DNA of 49,344 bases from Merismopedia glauca CCAP 1448/3 (GCF_003003775.1 NZ_PVWJ01000021.1:1-49344); one strand, 5' to 3'. Positions 16,575 through 25,840 are shown, counted from the first letter of the stretch. Notes: generated by a model not told the origin, from the sequence alone. Program-made: numbers and translations.

Positions 16575-19500
16575 ATGAGTGTTATGAGTTTAGAAGTTCA
16601 AATATTTAACTTGGTTTCTAGAATTACCGGACATCAAGTAGTAGATTTAGAACCAGATTTATTTCTAGAAAGCGACCTGGGTTTAGATTCTATTAAAATT
16701 GTAGAATTGCTGAATGGTTTGATTCAACTAATTCCTGAATCCGAGCAACCAGAGTTTGTTAAAGCTGTACCGATATCTAAGCTGATGCAAATCCAAACTT
16801 TGGGAGAGTTAACCCAGATTGCGGATAGTTGGGTAGTTTCTCAACCAGAAAAAACTGGTTCAACAGAAGCTTTAGAAACAGTTAAAGAAGTAACCGCAGA
16901 ACTAAATAATCTAGAAATTATAGATAGCCAATATTTACATTTAGTCAGTTATTGGTTGACTAACTCTAATAGTTTGTTTGCCACTATTAGATTAGAAGGC
17001 AATTTAAATATAAAGGTTTTACAAGCAAGTTGGCAAGATTTAATTGAGCGTCATCCTCTACTGCGATCGCACTTTATCATCTCTGGTGCTACTCGCTTCC
17101 AAGATTATCGATTGGAAGTAGTAGATAATCCAACTTTACCAGAAATTCCAGTCACCGAGCTACGACATATAGATCGATCTACTCAAACTAAAGTCATTCA
17201 CGAAGTATTACAAAGATTCCTCAATTGGGAATGGAAGCTAACCGAATTCCCTCTACATAAGTTCTTTTTGATTCGATTAGAAGATAGTGTTTATCAATTA
17301 GTTTTAGCGAACGAACATTTAATTTCTGATGGTTTGGGTAACCACATCATACTTCGGGAATTAATGGAGATTTATCGCGCTAAGGAGACTGGGGACGAAC
17401 CAAATTTACCTCCAGCGACGACAGTGGAAGAATATTTAAAAGTCGTCAAAGGGATGAATAACTGGAAAGATTCAGAAGCTGGATCTGCTTCAGTCAAAGA
17501 AACGTATTTTTGGAATCCGACAGGCAATACTTTAGCTTCAATTCGTCCTCAATATGCTAATTTACCCTATTGTTTAGGTAAAGAGTTAACCGCAAAGTTA
17601 ATTAGTCAAACTAGTATTTGGCGGTTACCCCTGAACTCACTTTTATTAGCAGCTTTCTTAAAAACAGTTGCTCAGTTTGACCAAGATTCTACATCTTTTA
17701 TTTTACAAGTTCCTACTAGCGGTAGAGTTTATCCAGGGATAGATGCTTCGGATATAGTTAGTAGTTTTGCCCAAAATTTAGGATTGAGTTTTCCTACTTC
17801 TATTGTCGATGAACCTTGGGAAATATTATTAAAACAAGTGCATCAAGAAGTCCAAACTGGATTACTCAATCACGATGACAAAGTACAAAGTCATCAAATG
17901 GCGATCGCTTTTAAAAATAGCATTCCTCTCCAAGATGGCGCAATCCCAGAACATATACTACCTATGTTCCAAAGTGCGGCTAAATCTAACCTTTACGTGC
18001 CATTTACCGGACATACTCAGATTAAGACTCAGTATGGTTCCCTTAAGGTAACAGATTATCGCGCAGGGGGAATCAATGCGGCTGGAACTATCGATATTTT
18101 ACAGGAGATTTTTGACGACAATCTCCATCTATTTGCTAGTTACGATGGAGGCTTTTTCCCGAAATCTCTGATTGAAAGATTGATGGGAGAATATATTAAT
18201 CAGTTAGAAGAATTAGCGAATCTTAAACCTTCTTTAGTCGCAGATAAGCCACAATTGTTTCTTGATACTCAAATCGATTCACAAATTAAAATTATACTCC
18301 AGCAAGCAGTTAGAGAAATTGCTCATATTTCGATTACCGATGCAGATTTAGATCTGGATTTGGAAGCAGATATGGGGATGGATTCTCTAGAAATGGTGCG
18401 TTTGGTAGCGCAACTAGAAAACCAACTCGGTAAAGTAAATCGTCAACGTTTACTCGCTTGTCGTAGTCTTCGAGAGATGGGGATGGTTTTGGGAGAGACA
18501 CGGGGACACGGAGAGGTAGAGGATAGTAGAGACGTAGCAATGCTACGTCTGGGAGATGGTAGAGAGACAGAATTACTACCTCTGGGAGATAAGATTGCAG
18601 AGATACCCTATTTAGAGATTATCCAACAAGTCGATCGCACTCCAGATGCGATCGCCATTCTTGATGGAGAGACTCAAGTTACGTATCGAGAGTTACACCG
18701 TCTTTCCAATCAAGTAGCGCGCTATCTCACAAGTCAGGGTGTGAAACCAGGAAAGCTGGTAGGGGTAATGTTAGATAGAAGTCCCTTACTGTGGGTGGGA
18801 ATTTTAGGGATTCTCAAAGCAGGTGGTGCTTATGTACCTCTAGATCCGGCTTATCCTCCCCAAAGGTTGCAATATATGCTGCAACACGCAGAAATCGAAG
18901 TTCTGTTAACTGAAAGTGGTTTAAATGAGCAAATAAATCGGATTTTAATGCCAGATTTACCTTTGCAAACCCTGATGTTTTTGGATAGTAAAGACGTAGC
19001 ATCGCTACGTCTCCATACCCCAGATATAACATCCCTACGTCTAGTTAATCGGGAGATGTGGTGTCGGGAATCGGATGCAGATTTAGAATACGTGAATCAT
19101 CCCGATGACTTGATGACTGTATTGTATACCTCTGGTTCTACCGGACAACCTAAAGGGGTAATGCTGAATCATCGAGGTTATCACAATCGTCTCAAATGGA
19201 TGCAAAAAGCTTTCAATTTGAGTGTAGGCGATCGCGTGGCGCAAAAAACCTCTTGCTGTTTTGATATTTCTGTGTGGGAAATCTTCTGGGGTTTAATGGT
19301 AGGTGCGACGGTTTGTCCAGTTAAGCGAGAAATAGTAACTAATCCGTGGGATTTGGCAGCTTGGATGAAAAAAATGCAGATTAGCGTCATGCATTTCGTC
19401 CCTTCTTTGTTTGGCGAATTCATTCAAGCTATGGAAAGAGAAAACCAAGCTTTTCCGCACCTGCGTTGGCTGATTTTTAGCGGGGAAGCACTACCTGTAG

Positions 19501-21515
19501 CTTTTATCGCGCGGTGGATGGAGATTTATGGCGATAAAGTTGGTTTAGCTAATTTATACGGTCCTACTGAAGCTTCAATTGATGTTACGGCTCATATTAT
19601 CAAAGAATTGGGAGAATTTAGTATCCCCATTGGTAAAGCCATTGATAACGTAGATATTCTGATTTTAGACGATCGAATGCAACCAGTTTCCCCAGGAGAA
19701 TTGGGAGAGTTGTGGATTGGAGGAATCCAACTAGCTCAAGGATACCTCAAAGATCCGGTGAAAACCGCAGCAGCATTTCACCCTAACCCCTTCCCCCACA
19801 TTATAGGGAAGCATTTGTATCGCACGGGAGATCTAGCTAAAGAATTACCGGATGGGAGTATCGAATATCACGGAAGAATCGATTCTCAAGTCAAGATTCG
19901 CGGTTTTCGAGTCGAACTCGGTGAAGTTGAAAGCGTTTTAAGCAATCATCCAGAGATTCGGGAAGCAGCAGTTATAGTTGTAGATTACGATTCCGGACAC
20001 AAGCGGTTAATCGCTGGTTTAGCTGGCAATGAGGTTGAATCTAAACAACTGCGGCAATATTTGCAACAATACCTGCCAGATTATATGATTCCCCATCGGT
20101 TTGTGTGGTTGGCTAGTCTACCCAAAAACCACAACGGAAAACTCGATCGCAAGGCGTTACGATCTACAATCGATGGTAACCCCGAAGCTGCACCTACTCC
20201 AGAATACCTGCCTTTGGGTTCTGCTCAACGGTGGTTGATTAATTACTTTGAGCCACCTTATCAATGGTGCGGCTATACTCGTTTTAGATACTGCGATCGC
20301 TTAGATTCTACAGTATTTACTCAAGCTTTCAATTTACTGGTAGAACGTCATTCAGCTTTGCGAACTAAGTTCTTACTAAATAAGGGACAATGGCAGCAGC
20401 AAGTAGTTAACCTGACAGAATCCGTCACCGTTCAATTCTACGATGGAACAAGTTTAGATTCCAAGCAACTAGAGTTAGAAATCACCAATCTAATTCAAGA
20501 AACCAGCAAAAACTTGCAGATTAATCGCTTCCCGTTAATTAAGGCTTTAGCGATTCAAGTAGAACCTGCTAGCTGGGAAATTGTCTTCATCGCACACCAC
20601 CTAATCGCTGATATGGTAAGCGGTGGGATTCTATTTAGTGATTTTTGGCAAGCTTACAGAGAATTGCTGATTAATCCTAATTTTATCTTTCCTAACTCTC
20701 CCCCAGCTAGCTATAGCGATTACGTCAACTTGATGCAACAAGCCGAAGATCGGGGAGAACTAGCTCAAGATTTAGAATATTGGCGATCGCAGTTTCCCAG
20801 TCCCGAATTTGCGTTCCATGTTCCCTTAGATGGAGTAGAAGGCGCAAATATCCAAGCTTCTACCGCTAAACAGCGTTTTATCCTTCCTAAACCTGCTAGC
20901 GAACAATTACTCAAGGGTGCAAAACAGCACTATCGCACCAGCTTATATCCTCTCTTGCTAGCTCCTTTATATCAGCTTATGGCAACTTGGAGTCAGCAAC
21001 CTTGGGTAGTTATCAGTCATCGAATGCATGGGAGAAATCCGAAGCAAACTGATGATTTTATGGGTACAGTTGGTAACTTTGCCGTCAATTTTCCTGTAGG
21101 AATCGAAGTTAACCAAAATTGGGAAAACGTAGTTCAGCAAATCCATCAAAAACTAGAAGAAGTACCTGCAAATGGAACTACTTTTGACTGGATTGGAGAT
21201 CGTCTTCCCAGCTATATCTATCCAGATTGCCATTTAACCCCCGTTCGAGTCAATTATCTGGGAAATCGAGCCTTACCCTCTTCAGACTTATTCCAGTTTG
21301 CAGAATCAGACTTAGATAGTCGCTTTTCTCTTCCAGAACAGAAACGAACCACCTTATTAGAGTTCTTCCTCTCCGTAGTCGATGGCGAATTGCAGCTAGA
21401 GATCGAATACTCTCGAAACTTTCACGCAGAGGCAACTATTAGCGATCTAGGCACGCAATACCTAGATTTAATCTCAAAAATGCTCTCCTGCATAAACCAA
21501 CCCGCTTTAACCTAA
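16575..21515 (+). CDS. Nonribosomal peptide synthetase with order ACP-C-ACP-A-C-like
   Basis: 1646 residues. ACP1: GLDSI, Ser 39. Condensation domain (about 110-545): motif EHLISDG near 247, so the first His of HHxxxDG is Glu while the catalytic second His stays. ACP2: GMDSL, Ser 604. Adenylation domain (about 676-1199): LKAGGAYVPLDPAYP, YTSGSTGQPKGVM at 851, NLYGPTEASID, YRTGDL, NGKLDRKAL. Pocket residues read by hand as D-I-W-H-I-S-L-I-D plus Lys, close to serine codes. A C-superfamily domain follows (about 1210-1640) with HHLIADMVSGG near 1340 and VRVNYLGNRALP, resembling epimerase or terminal C domains. No carrier domain follows the A domain and there is no thioesterase, both unusual. Repeats lie before the A domain and in an A-domain loop. 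Confidence 0.9.
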   Translation: MSVMSLEVQIFNLVSRITGHQVVDLEPDLFLESDLGLDSIKIVELLNGLIQLIPESEQPEFVKAVPISKLMQIQTLGELTQIADSWVVSQPEKTGSTEALETVKEVTAELNNLEIIDSQYLHLVSYWLTNSNSLFATIRLEGNLNIKVLQASWQDLIERHPLLRSHFIISGATRFQDYRLEVVDNPTLPEIPVTELRHIDRSTQTKVIHEVLQRFLNWEWKLTEFPLHKFFLIRLEDSVYQLVLANEHLISDGLGNHIILRELMEIYRAKETGDEPNLPPATTVEEYLKVVKGMNNWKDSEAGSASVKETYFWNPTGNTLASIRPQYANLPYCLGKELTAKLISQTSIWRLPLNSLLLAAFLKTVAQFDQDSTSFILQVPTSGRVYPGIDASDIVSSFAQNLGLSFPTSIVDEPWEILLKQVHQEVQTGLLNHDDKVQSHQMAIAFKNSIPLQDGAIPEHILPMFQSAAKSNLYVPFTGHTQIKTQYGSLKVTDYRAGGINAAGTIDILQEIFDDNLHLFASYDGGFFPKSLIERLMGEYINQLEELANLKPSLVADKPQLFLDTQIDSQIKIILQQAVREIAHISITDADLDLDLEADMGMDSLEMVRLVAQLENQLGKVNRQRLLACRSLREMGMVLGETRGHGEVEDSRDVAMLRLGDGRETELLPLGDKIAEIPYLEIIQQVDRTPDAIAILDGETQVTYRELHRLSNQVARYLTSQGVKPGKLVGVMLDRSPLLWVGILGILKAGGAYVPLDPAYPPQRLQYMLQHAEIEVLLTESGLNEQINRILMPDLPLQTLMFLDSKDVASLRLHTPDITSLRLVNREMWCRESDADLEYVNHPDDLMTVLYTSGSTGQPKGVMLNHRGYHNRLKWMQKAFNLSVGDRVAQKTSCCFDISVWEIFWGLMVGATVCPVKREIVTNPWDLAAWMKKMQISVMHFVPSLFGEFIQAMERENQAFPHLRWLIFSGEALPVAFIARWMEIYGDKVGLANLYGPTEASIDVTAHIIKELGEFSIPIGKAIDNVDILILDDRMQPVSPGELGELWIGGIQLAQGYLKDPVKTAAAFHPNPFPHIIGKHLYRTGDLAKELPDGSIEYHGRIDSQVKIRGFRVELGEVESVLSNHPEIREAAVIVVDYDSGHKRLIAGLAGNEVESKQLRQYLQQYLPDYMIPHRFVWLASLPKNHNGKLDRKALRSTIDGNPEAAPTPEYLPLGSAQRWLINYFEPPYQWCGYTRFRYCDRLDSTVFTQAFNLLVERHSALRTKFLLNKGQWQQQVVNLTESVTVQFYDGTSLDSKQLELEITNLIQETSKNLQINRFPLIKALAIQVEPASWEIVFIAHHLIADMVSGGILFSDFWQAYRELLINPNFIFPNSPPASYSDYVNLMQQAEDRGELAQDLEYWRSQFPSPEFAFHVPLDGVEGANIQASTAKQRFILPKPASEQLLKGAKQHYRTSLYPLLLAPLYQLMATWSQQPWVVISHRMHGRNPKQTDDFMGTVGNFAVNFPVGIEVNQNWENVVQQIHQKLEEVPANGTTFDWIGDRLPSYIYPDCHLTPVRVNYLGNRALPSSDLFQFAESDLDSRFSLPEQKRTTLLEFFLSVVDGELQLEIEYSRNFHAEATISDLGTQYLDLISKMLSCINQPALT
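18489..18550. repeat. In-frame tandem repeat and palindrome between ACP2 and the A domain
   Basis: A GAGAGACACGGGGACACGGAG tandem-type tract (18491-18520) is followed by a palindrome at 18526-18550 (TAGAGACGTAGC...GCTACGTCT) that encodes SRDVAMLRL. It lies in the linker between the second carrier domain and the adenylation domain. Confidence 0.85.
18988..19044. repeat. In-frame palindromic repeat within the adenylation domain
   Basis: A copy at 18988-19012 (AAAGACGTAGC...GCTACGTCT, encoding KDVASLRL) and a degenerate half-copy at 19023-19044 (encoding DITSLRL) lie about 35 codons before the YTSGSTG loop. This is a variable surface region in adenylation domains, so the fold may tolerate it. 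It is the only copy of this palindrome I see inside a domain rather than in a linker. Confidence 0.8.
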
Positions 21516-21518
21516 TAA

Positions 21519-21616
21519 ATTGTTGATTGTTGATTGTTAATTGTTGATTGGGGACTGGATTGTCCTCCTTGTCCTCCTTGTCCCCCCCTCTTCCCTCTTC
21601 CCTCTTCCCTCTTCCT
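21519..21616. repeat. Seven-base tandem repeats between NRPS and transporter genes
   Basis: TTGATTG-type units at 21519-21551, CCTCCTTGT units at about 21564-21583 and CCCTCTT units at about 21584-21616. No ribosome binding site is visible before the transporter ATG at 21623. A similar TTGTTAA/TTGATTG tract lies at 22769-22801 before the SRPBCC gene. Confidence 0.8.
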
Positions 21617-21622
21617 TAAATC

Positions 21623-22780
21623 ATGCCAAAAATCCCAAAATCTTTGTTTGCTGAAGGATTACCAGCTTTATATGCGATCGCTTTCCTCGCTGGAATTTCT
21701 ATCGGCTTATTTAATCCTTTTATCTCCACCTTCATGACAGAACATCAAGTTGAGGAAGTGTGGATTGGAGCTAATTCTACCATCTATTTTCTAGCTATCG
21801 CTTTAGGAACTCCCTTAATTCCTAAAGTATTGCGCCAAATTGGACTCAGACGGACGATGATGCTGGGTTTAATTTTAACAGGATTGAGCGCTCCTTTATT
21901 TCCTCTCACTAACCAACTGAGTTTATGGTTTTTAATCCGCATCGTGATGGGGATGGGGGTATGTTTGTATCTTGTATGCGAACAAACTGGGTTAAACTAC
22001 TTTTGTCAGGAAAGCGATCGCGCTTTAGTAAATGGTCTTAATGCCTTATTTTTCAGCTTTGGATTTGGAATTGGTCCGGTAATGGGGGCTTCAATTTACA
22101 AATACTCTCCTAATTTAGCTTTTGCTTTAGGTGGTGCTTTAATTCTCAGTGGTGCAGTTGTAGTTTGGCTGAGTTTACCAGAAAAACAGATTACTTTCCA
22201 TCCCCTCAAGGGTAACCACCTGGTTAAAAAGTTGACTATTCCCCTTCAAGGTGCATTTGCATACGGTTTTACGGTCGCTACCTTAGTTTCTCTTTATCCA
22301 GTTTATCTACTCAAGCAAAATCAAAGCTTAGAACAGATTGGCTATACCTTTTCCTTCTTTGTTGCTGGTAGCGTTCTCGCTACCGTTCCCGTAACGCATT
22401 TAGGCGATAAATTCGGTAGAGGGAAAATTCTTAGCTTAATTGCAGGTGTATCTCTATTTTCCCTACTCTCTTTATCTATAAGTCCTTATCCCCAGCTTAA
22501 TCCCCTATTTTCTTTCCTCGCTGGTGCTAGTGTCAGTCCCATTCTTCCCCTAACATTAGCCTTAATTGGCGAAAAACTGCCAACATCACAACTATCGGCG
22601 GGAAGTAGTTTATTAACCGCTACCTATAGCCTTGGTTGTACAGCAGGTCCTCTATTATCTTCTCTGATGATGAATCAATTTAACGAGCAATACATTTTTA
22701 GTTTAGCAATTCTCATTTTTACGGCATTTATGATCAGTTTAAGTTTGATTAAACCAGCACCTAAAATTGTTAATTGTTAA
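21623..22780 (+). CDS. MFS transporter, probable exporter of the cluster product
   Basis: 385 residues with about 11-12 hydrophobic segments in two halves, typical of a major facilitator of the drug-efflux type. The first intracellular loop contains the motif-A-like KVLRQIGLRRTMMLG (about 70-85), and the second half has THLGDKFGRGKILS (about 253-266). The preferred start is ATG 21623, since the protein then begins a few residues before the first membrane helix. It lies 107 bases after the NRPS gene on the same strand. Its job as product exporter is inferred from position only. Confidence 0.85.
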   Translation: MPKIPKSLFAEGLPALYAIAFLAGISIGLFNPFISTFMTEHQVEEVWIGANSTIYFLAIALGTPLIPKVLRQIGLRRTMMLGLILTGLSAPLFPLTNQLSLWFLIRIVMGMGVCLYLVCEQTGLNYFCQESDRALVNGLNALFFSFGFGIGPVMGASIYKYSPNLAFALGGALILSGAVVVWLSLPEKQITFHPLKGNHLVKKLTIPLQGAFAYGFTVATLVSLYPVYLLKQNQSLEQIGYTFSFFVAGSVLATVPVTHLGDKFGRGKILSLIAGVSLFSLLSLSISPYPQLNPLFSFLAGASVSPILPLTLALIGEKLPTSQLSAGSSLLTATYSLGCTAGPLLSSLMMNQFNEQYIFSLAILIFTAFMISLSLIKPAPKIVNC

Positions 22781-22824
22781 TTGTTAATTGTTGATTGTTA
22801 ATTAACGTAATTGAGGAGAAAAAA

Positions 22825-23256
22825 ATGTTAGAAGTTTACACTGAAATTACGATTGATGCACCACTCCATAGAGTTTGGGATAATTTAATTAATTTCTCGC
22901 AATACCCTCAATGGAATCCTTTTTTAATTAATGCTAAAGGTGAAATCAAAGTTGGTTCTCAACTTCAGATTACAGCGCAGCCACCTGGGTTTAAACGTAT
23001 GACGATGAATCCTACTATTGTTAAAGTAGAAAATTGTCAAGAATTGCGTTGGAAAGGAAAAGTGATCGCTCCAGGCATCTTGGACGGAGAACACATTTTT
23101 AAACTTGAAGAAGTCGCACCACATCGAACTAAGTTGATCCAACAAGAATTCTATTCTGGTTTATTAGTTTTGTTGATGGCAAAGAAATTAAAAACCAACT
23201 CTCAAAAAGGATTTGAACTCATGAATCAGTCCTTGAAAAAACTGAGTGAAACTTAA
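22825..23256 (+). CDS. SRPBCC (polyketide cyclase/dehydrase-like) domain protein
   Basis: 143 residues from ATG 22825, chosen over an upstream frame extension because GAGGAG lies 6 bases before it and EVYTEITIDAPLHRVWDNL is the usual family N-terminus. Motifs include APLHRVWDNLINFSQYPQWNPF and the long C-terminal helix LLVLLMAKKLKTNSQKGFELMNQSL that closes the helix-grip cavity. SRPBCC proteins bind hydrophobic ligands; some act as cyclases or dehydratases in polyketide pathways, many have other roles. The place between transporter and P450 suggests a tailoring or binding role. Substrate unknown. Confidence 0.8.
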   Translation: MLEVYTEITIDAPLHRVWDNLINFSQYPQWNPFLINAKGEIKVGSQLQITAQPPGFKRMTMNPTIVKVENCQELRWKGKVIAPGILDGEHIFKLEEVAPHRTKLIQQEFYSGLLVLLMAKKLKTNSQKGFELMNQSLKKLSET

Positions 23257-23285
23257 ATATAGCAATCCTATTTTGTTTTTAATTT

Positions 23286-23340
23286 TGTGGGGTAGGCTTC
23301 TAGCCTGCCCTAGGGACAGCCGGGACGGCTATCCCACAAC
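23286..23340. repeat. Palindromic intergenic repeats
   Basis: Two adjoining inverted repeats: GGTAGGC-TTCTA-GCCTGCC and GGGACAGCCGGGACGGCTATCCC. The second is of the same family as 25841-25871. They lie between the SRPBCC and P450 genes, with no clear U-tract. Confidence 0.7.
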
Positions 23341-23402
23341 TAATTTAGACAAGCTATATAATAAACCCTTTCAAACCACTTCAAAACTGAGACTTAATTA
23401 GC

Positions 23403-24743
23403 ATGAATTTTCATTCAATTTTCGATCTATATGCTCCCCAATCACCTAAGCTGACTCCTGGATTATTTGAATCTTGGATAGCGATAATGAACATGGGTAA
23501 TGACCCAATTAGTTTATTCAATCAACTGCACGCTAAACATGGAGATATAGTTCGTTTAAATCTAGGAATCAATCAAGTTTTTTTAACCAATCATCCAGAG
23601 CATATTAAATATTTTTTACACAAAAATGCATCGAATTATCAAAAAATTAAACGTCTCGAAAATGCCACAAAAAGATTATTTGGAGAAGGATGGACTGACT
23701 CAATTAATCGAGAAATAGTCAAACCATTTTTCCAAGCCGAACAATATGTAGGAATGGACAGTCAGATTGGGGATATAACTCAACAAATGCTCGACCGTTG
23801 GCGCACCTATGCAGATAATCAACAACCTGTAGATGTAGCAGCAGAAATGATGCGTTTAAGTCTATCTTTCACTGCTCAAAGTTTTATTAGCAACGATCTA
23901 GATGGTGGGACTAATCAGATCGCACAAGAGATAGAAACCATTATGGACTATCTCAATCACCGTGCTACTTCTTTGAATCTTCCTGAAAGTTTCCCCACTC
24001 CAGCTAATCGTAAATATTTAGGATGTGTAGGCAACTTGCAAACAGAAATAGATCGAATAATTGCCGAACATAACCCTGATAAATCCGATCTAATTTCTGT
24101 GTTAAACTCATGGCGAGATCCAGAAACGGGAAAAGGATTAAGCCGCACGCGCTTAAGAGAAAGACTTTTATGGATGCTAATACCCTCTTTTGAACCAGTT
24201 GGCAGAGTGCTAGGTTGGGTTTGGTATCTATTATCATTGCATCCCAATGTAGAACAACAAATGCACGCAGAAATAAAACGAGAAATAGGCGATCGCTCCC
24301 CTACTTTTGCAGATATACCTAGTCTAGAATATACCAAAGCGATCGTTCAAGAAACTCTGCGAATTTATCCACCTTTTTGGGTAATGGGTCGTCAAGCTAT
24401 CCAAGATGATACCATTGGGGACTTCCATATTCGGGCTAAATCTACAGTTTTATTCAACATTTATGGTGTACACCACCATCCTCAATACTGGGACAATCCA
24501 GAAGAATTTTACCCCGAAAGATTCTTATCGAACGAGCAAAATCGCACAGCTTTTCTGCCCTTTAGTATCGGTTCTCGTGCTTGTTTAGGATATAATCTTT
24601 CTCTGATGCAGATCATCTTAGTTATAGCGAAAATATCTCAAATTTACCGCTTATCTTTATTACCTAACCAAGCAATAAAGCCAATTGCAAGAGCATCTTT
24701 AATTCCCAATAGAAGTATTCAAACGAAAATTTTTTATAAATGA
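23403..24743 (+). CDS. Cytochrome P450
   Basis: 446 residues, normal length for a soluble bacterial P450. The heme loop FSIGSRACLG holds the ligand Cys 394. The K-helix motif is ETLR (317-320), and the meander has NPEEFYPERFL. Start is ATG 23403; the N-terminus has no membrane anchor. P450s insert oxygen into C-H bonds or catalyse related oxidations, here probably on the cluster product or its fatty chain (inference). The I-helix is odd: where AGxETT is expected the sequence reads IPSFEPVGR, with Pro and Val in place of the acid-alcohol Thr pair. It has a gap of 146 bases to the SRPBCC gene and 63 to the PEP-CTERM gene. Confidence 0.93.
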   Translation: MNFHSIFDLYAPQSPKLTPGLFESWIAIMNMGNDPISLFNQLHAKHGDIVRLNLGINQVFLTNHPEHIKYFLHKNASNYQKIKRLENATKRLFGEGWTDSINREIVKPFFQAEQYVGMDSQIGDITQQMLDRWRTYADNQQPVDVAAEMMRLSLSFTAQSFISNDLDGGTNQIAQEIETIMDYLNHRATSLNLPESFPTPANRKYLGCVGNLQTEIDRIIAEHNPDKSDLISVLNSWRDPETGKGLSRTRLRERLLWMLIPSFEPVGRVLGWVWYLLSLHPNVEQQMHAEIKREIGDRSPTFADIPSLEYTKAIVQETLRIYPPFWVMGRQAIQDDTIGDFHIRAKSTVLFNIYGVHHHPQYWDNPEEFYPERFLSNEQNRTAFLPFSIGSRACLGYNLSLMQIILVIAKISQIYRLSLLPNQAIKPIARASLIPNRSIQTKIFYK

Positions 24744-24806
24744 TGAACTTTTCTGGAAACCCTTCAGTTTCTCTTGTATAACTATATTAATTATTTCAAC
24801 TTTAAA

Positions 24807-25802
24807 ATGATGCGTACCTCATCTGTTTCAATATTAATTGGATTAACAGCTACCCTAACTGTTTCTGCTCCTATAGCTGCTCAAGCTGCTAGTTTTAACT
24901 TTGATGCTCTACCGAATATTAAAGTACGTCCACTTTCATCCACAAACCAACTTAATTTTTTTGGAGATTTATCTACAAATCAAGGCTATACAGCATTTTT
25001 CAATTTAGATCCTAATGCCCCAGATCAAGGTCATAGAGAAATTAGTTTAAATTCCCCAGGAAACATTGCACCCTATTATACTACAGGTCGTCATGCAAGT
25101 ATTGAAGATCCATCAACCAATGCTAATAGTTCGGCTTCTTTAACCGGTGGAAATGGTTTTACTAGCTTTTTTAGCTACCTAACCAATAATAATCTTGACC
25201 TCAGCCAAATTGGGTTTAGTTATGGTCAAAAAGAAGGCGTTGATTTCAAGAAAACCTGGAATTTTGGTGAAGATAAACTAGGTCAAGATTATTTTGCTAG
25301 TCCTACTTCTACCCTTGAAGAAAGAATCTATCAAGCCAATCCTAATGATGTCGAAATATTCCTCACTTACGGCGACACGAAAATTATTGATATAGGTTAT
25401 ACACCTTTCTATTCTTTATTTGATTATGGAGCTACCACCTCAACTATAGATGACGCAGAAGCAGTGATCACAGAACTAGTTTCAGCTAATACCAGAAGTG
25501 GACTAAACGATCCGTTATTAGCTGGTTTAGCCAATGCGTTTTTAAAAGATGTCAAGAAAGCTGGCGGTAAAGTTCAATTAGTTTACGAAGATTTCGCGGT
25601 TGATGATGTTGGCTTTACCTTTGGTGGTGGAGGTGAATATGGCGTAGTACGCCTTCCTTTCCCTCTGACTATCAGAGCAGGAGCAGCAGTTCCAGAACCA
25701 TCTACAGTCTTGGGTAGCCTCTTCCTAGCAGGCTTTTTTGGTACAGTTGCCTATCGCCGCAGATCTCGTAGTCAAAAATCCACTAAAAAGCTGAAATTTT
25801 AG
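24807..25802 (+). CDS. PEP-CTERM sorting domain protein, secreted
   Basis: 331 residues from the ATG pair at 24807/24810. A signal peptide (about 1-30, MMRTSSVSILIGLTATLTVS then an APIAAQAAS cleavage region) leads to an extracellular domain of unknown function rich in Asn, Ser and Gly. The C-terminus is a PEP-CTERM signal: VPEPS, a hydrophobic helix VLGSLFLAGFFGTVAY, and basic RRRSR. Such proteins are exported and processed by an exosortase at the cell envelope. It is 63 bases after the P450 gene on the same strand, so it may be co-transcribed. I know no role for a PEP-CTERM protein in polyketide assembly; it could be a passenger. Confidence 0.85.
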   Translation: MMRTSSVSILIGLTATLTVSAPIAAQAASFNFDALPNIKVRPLSSTNQLNFFGDLSTNQGYTAFFNLDPNAPDQGHREISLNSPGNIAPYYTTGRHASIEDPSTNANSSASLTGGNGFTSFFSYLTNNNLDLSQIGFSYGQKEGVDFKKTWNFGEDKLGQDYFASPTSTLEERIYQANPNDVEIFLTYGDTKIIDIGYTPFYSLFDYGATTSTIDDAEAVITELVSANTRSGLNDPLLAGLANAFLKDVKKAGGKVQLVYEDFAVDDVGFTFGGGGEYGVVRLPFPLTIRAGAAVPEPSTVLGSLFLAGFFGTVAYRRRSRSQKSTKKLKF

Positions 25803-25840
25803 GCTTGAAAGTTGATATATCTCTAATTAATCTCAAAATA

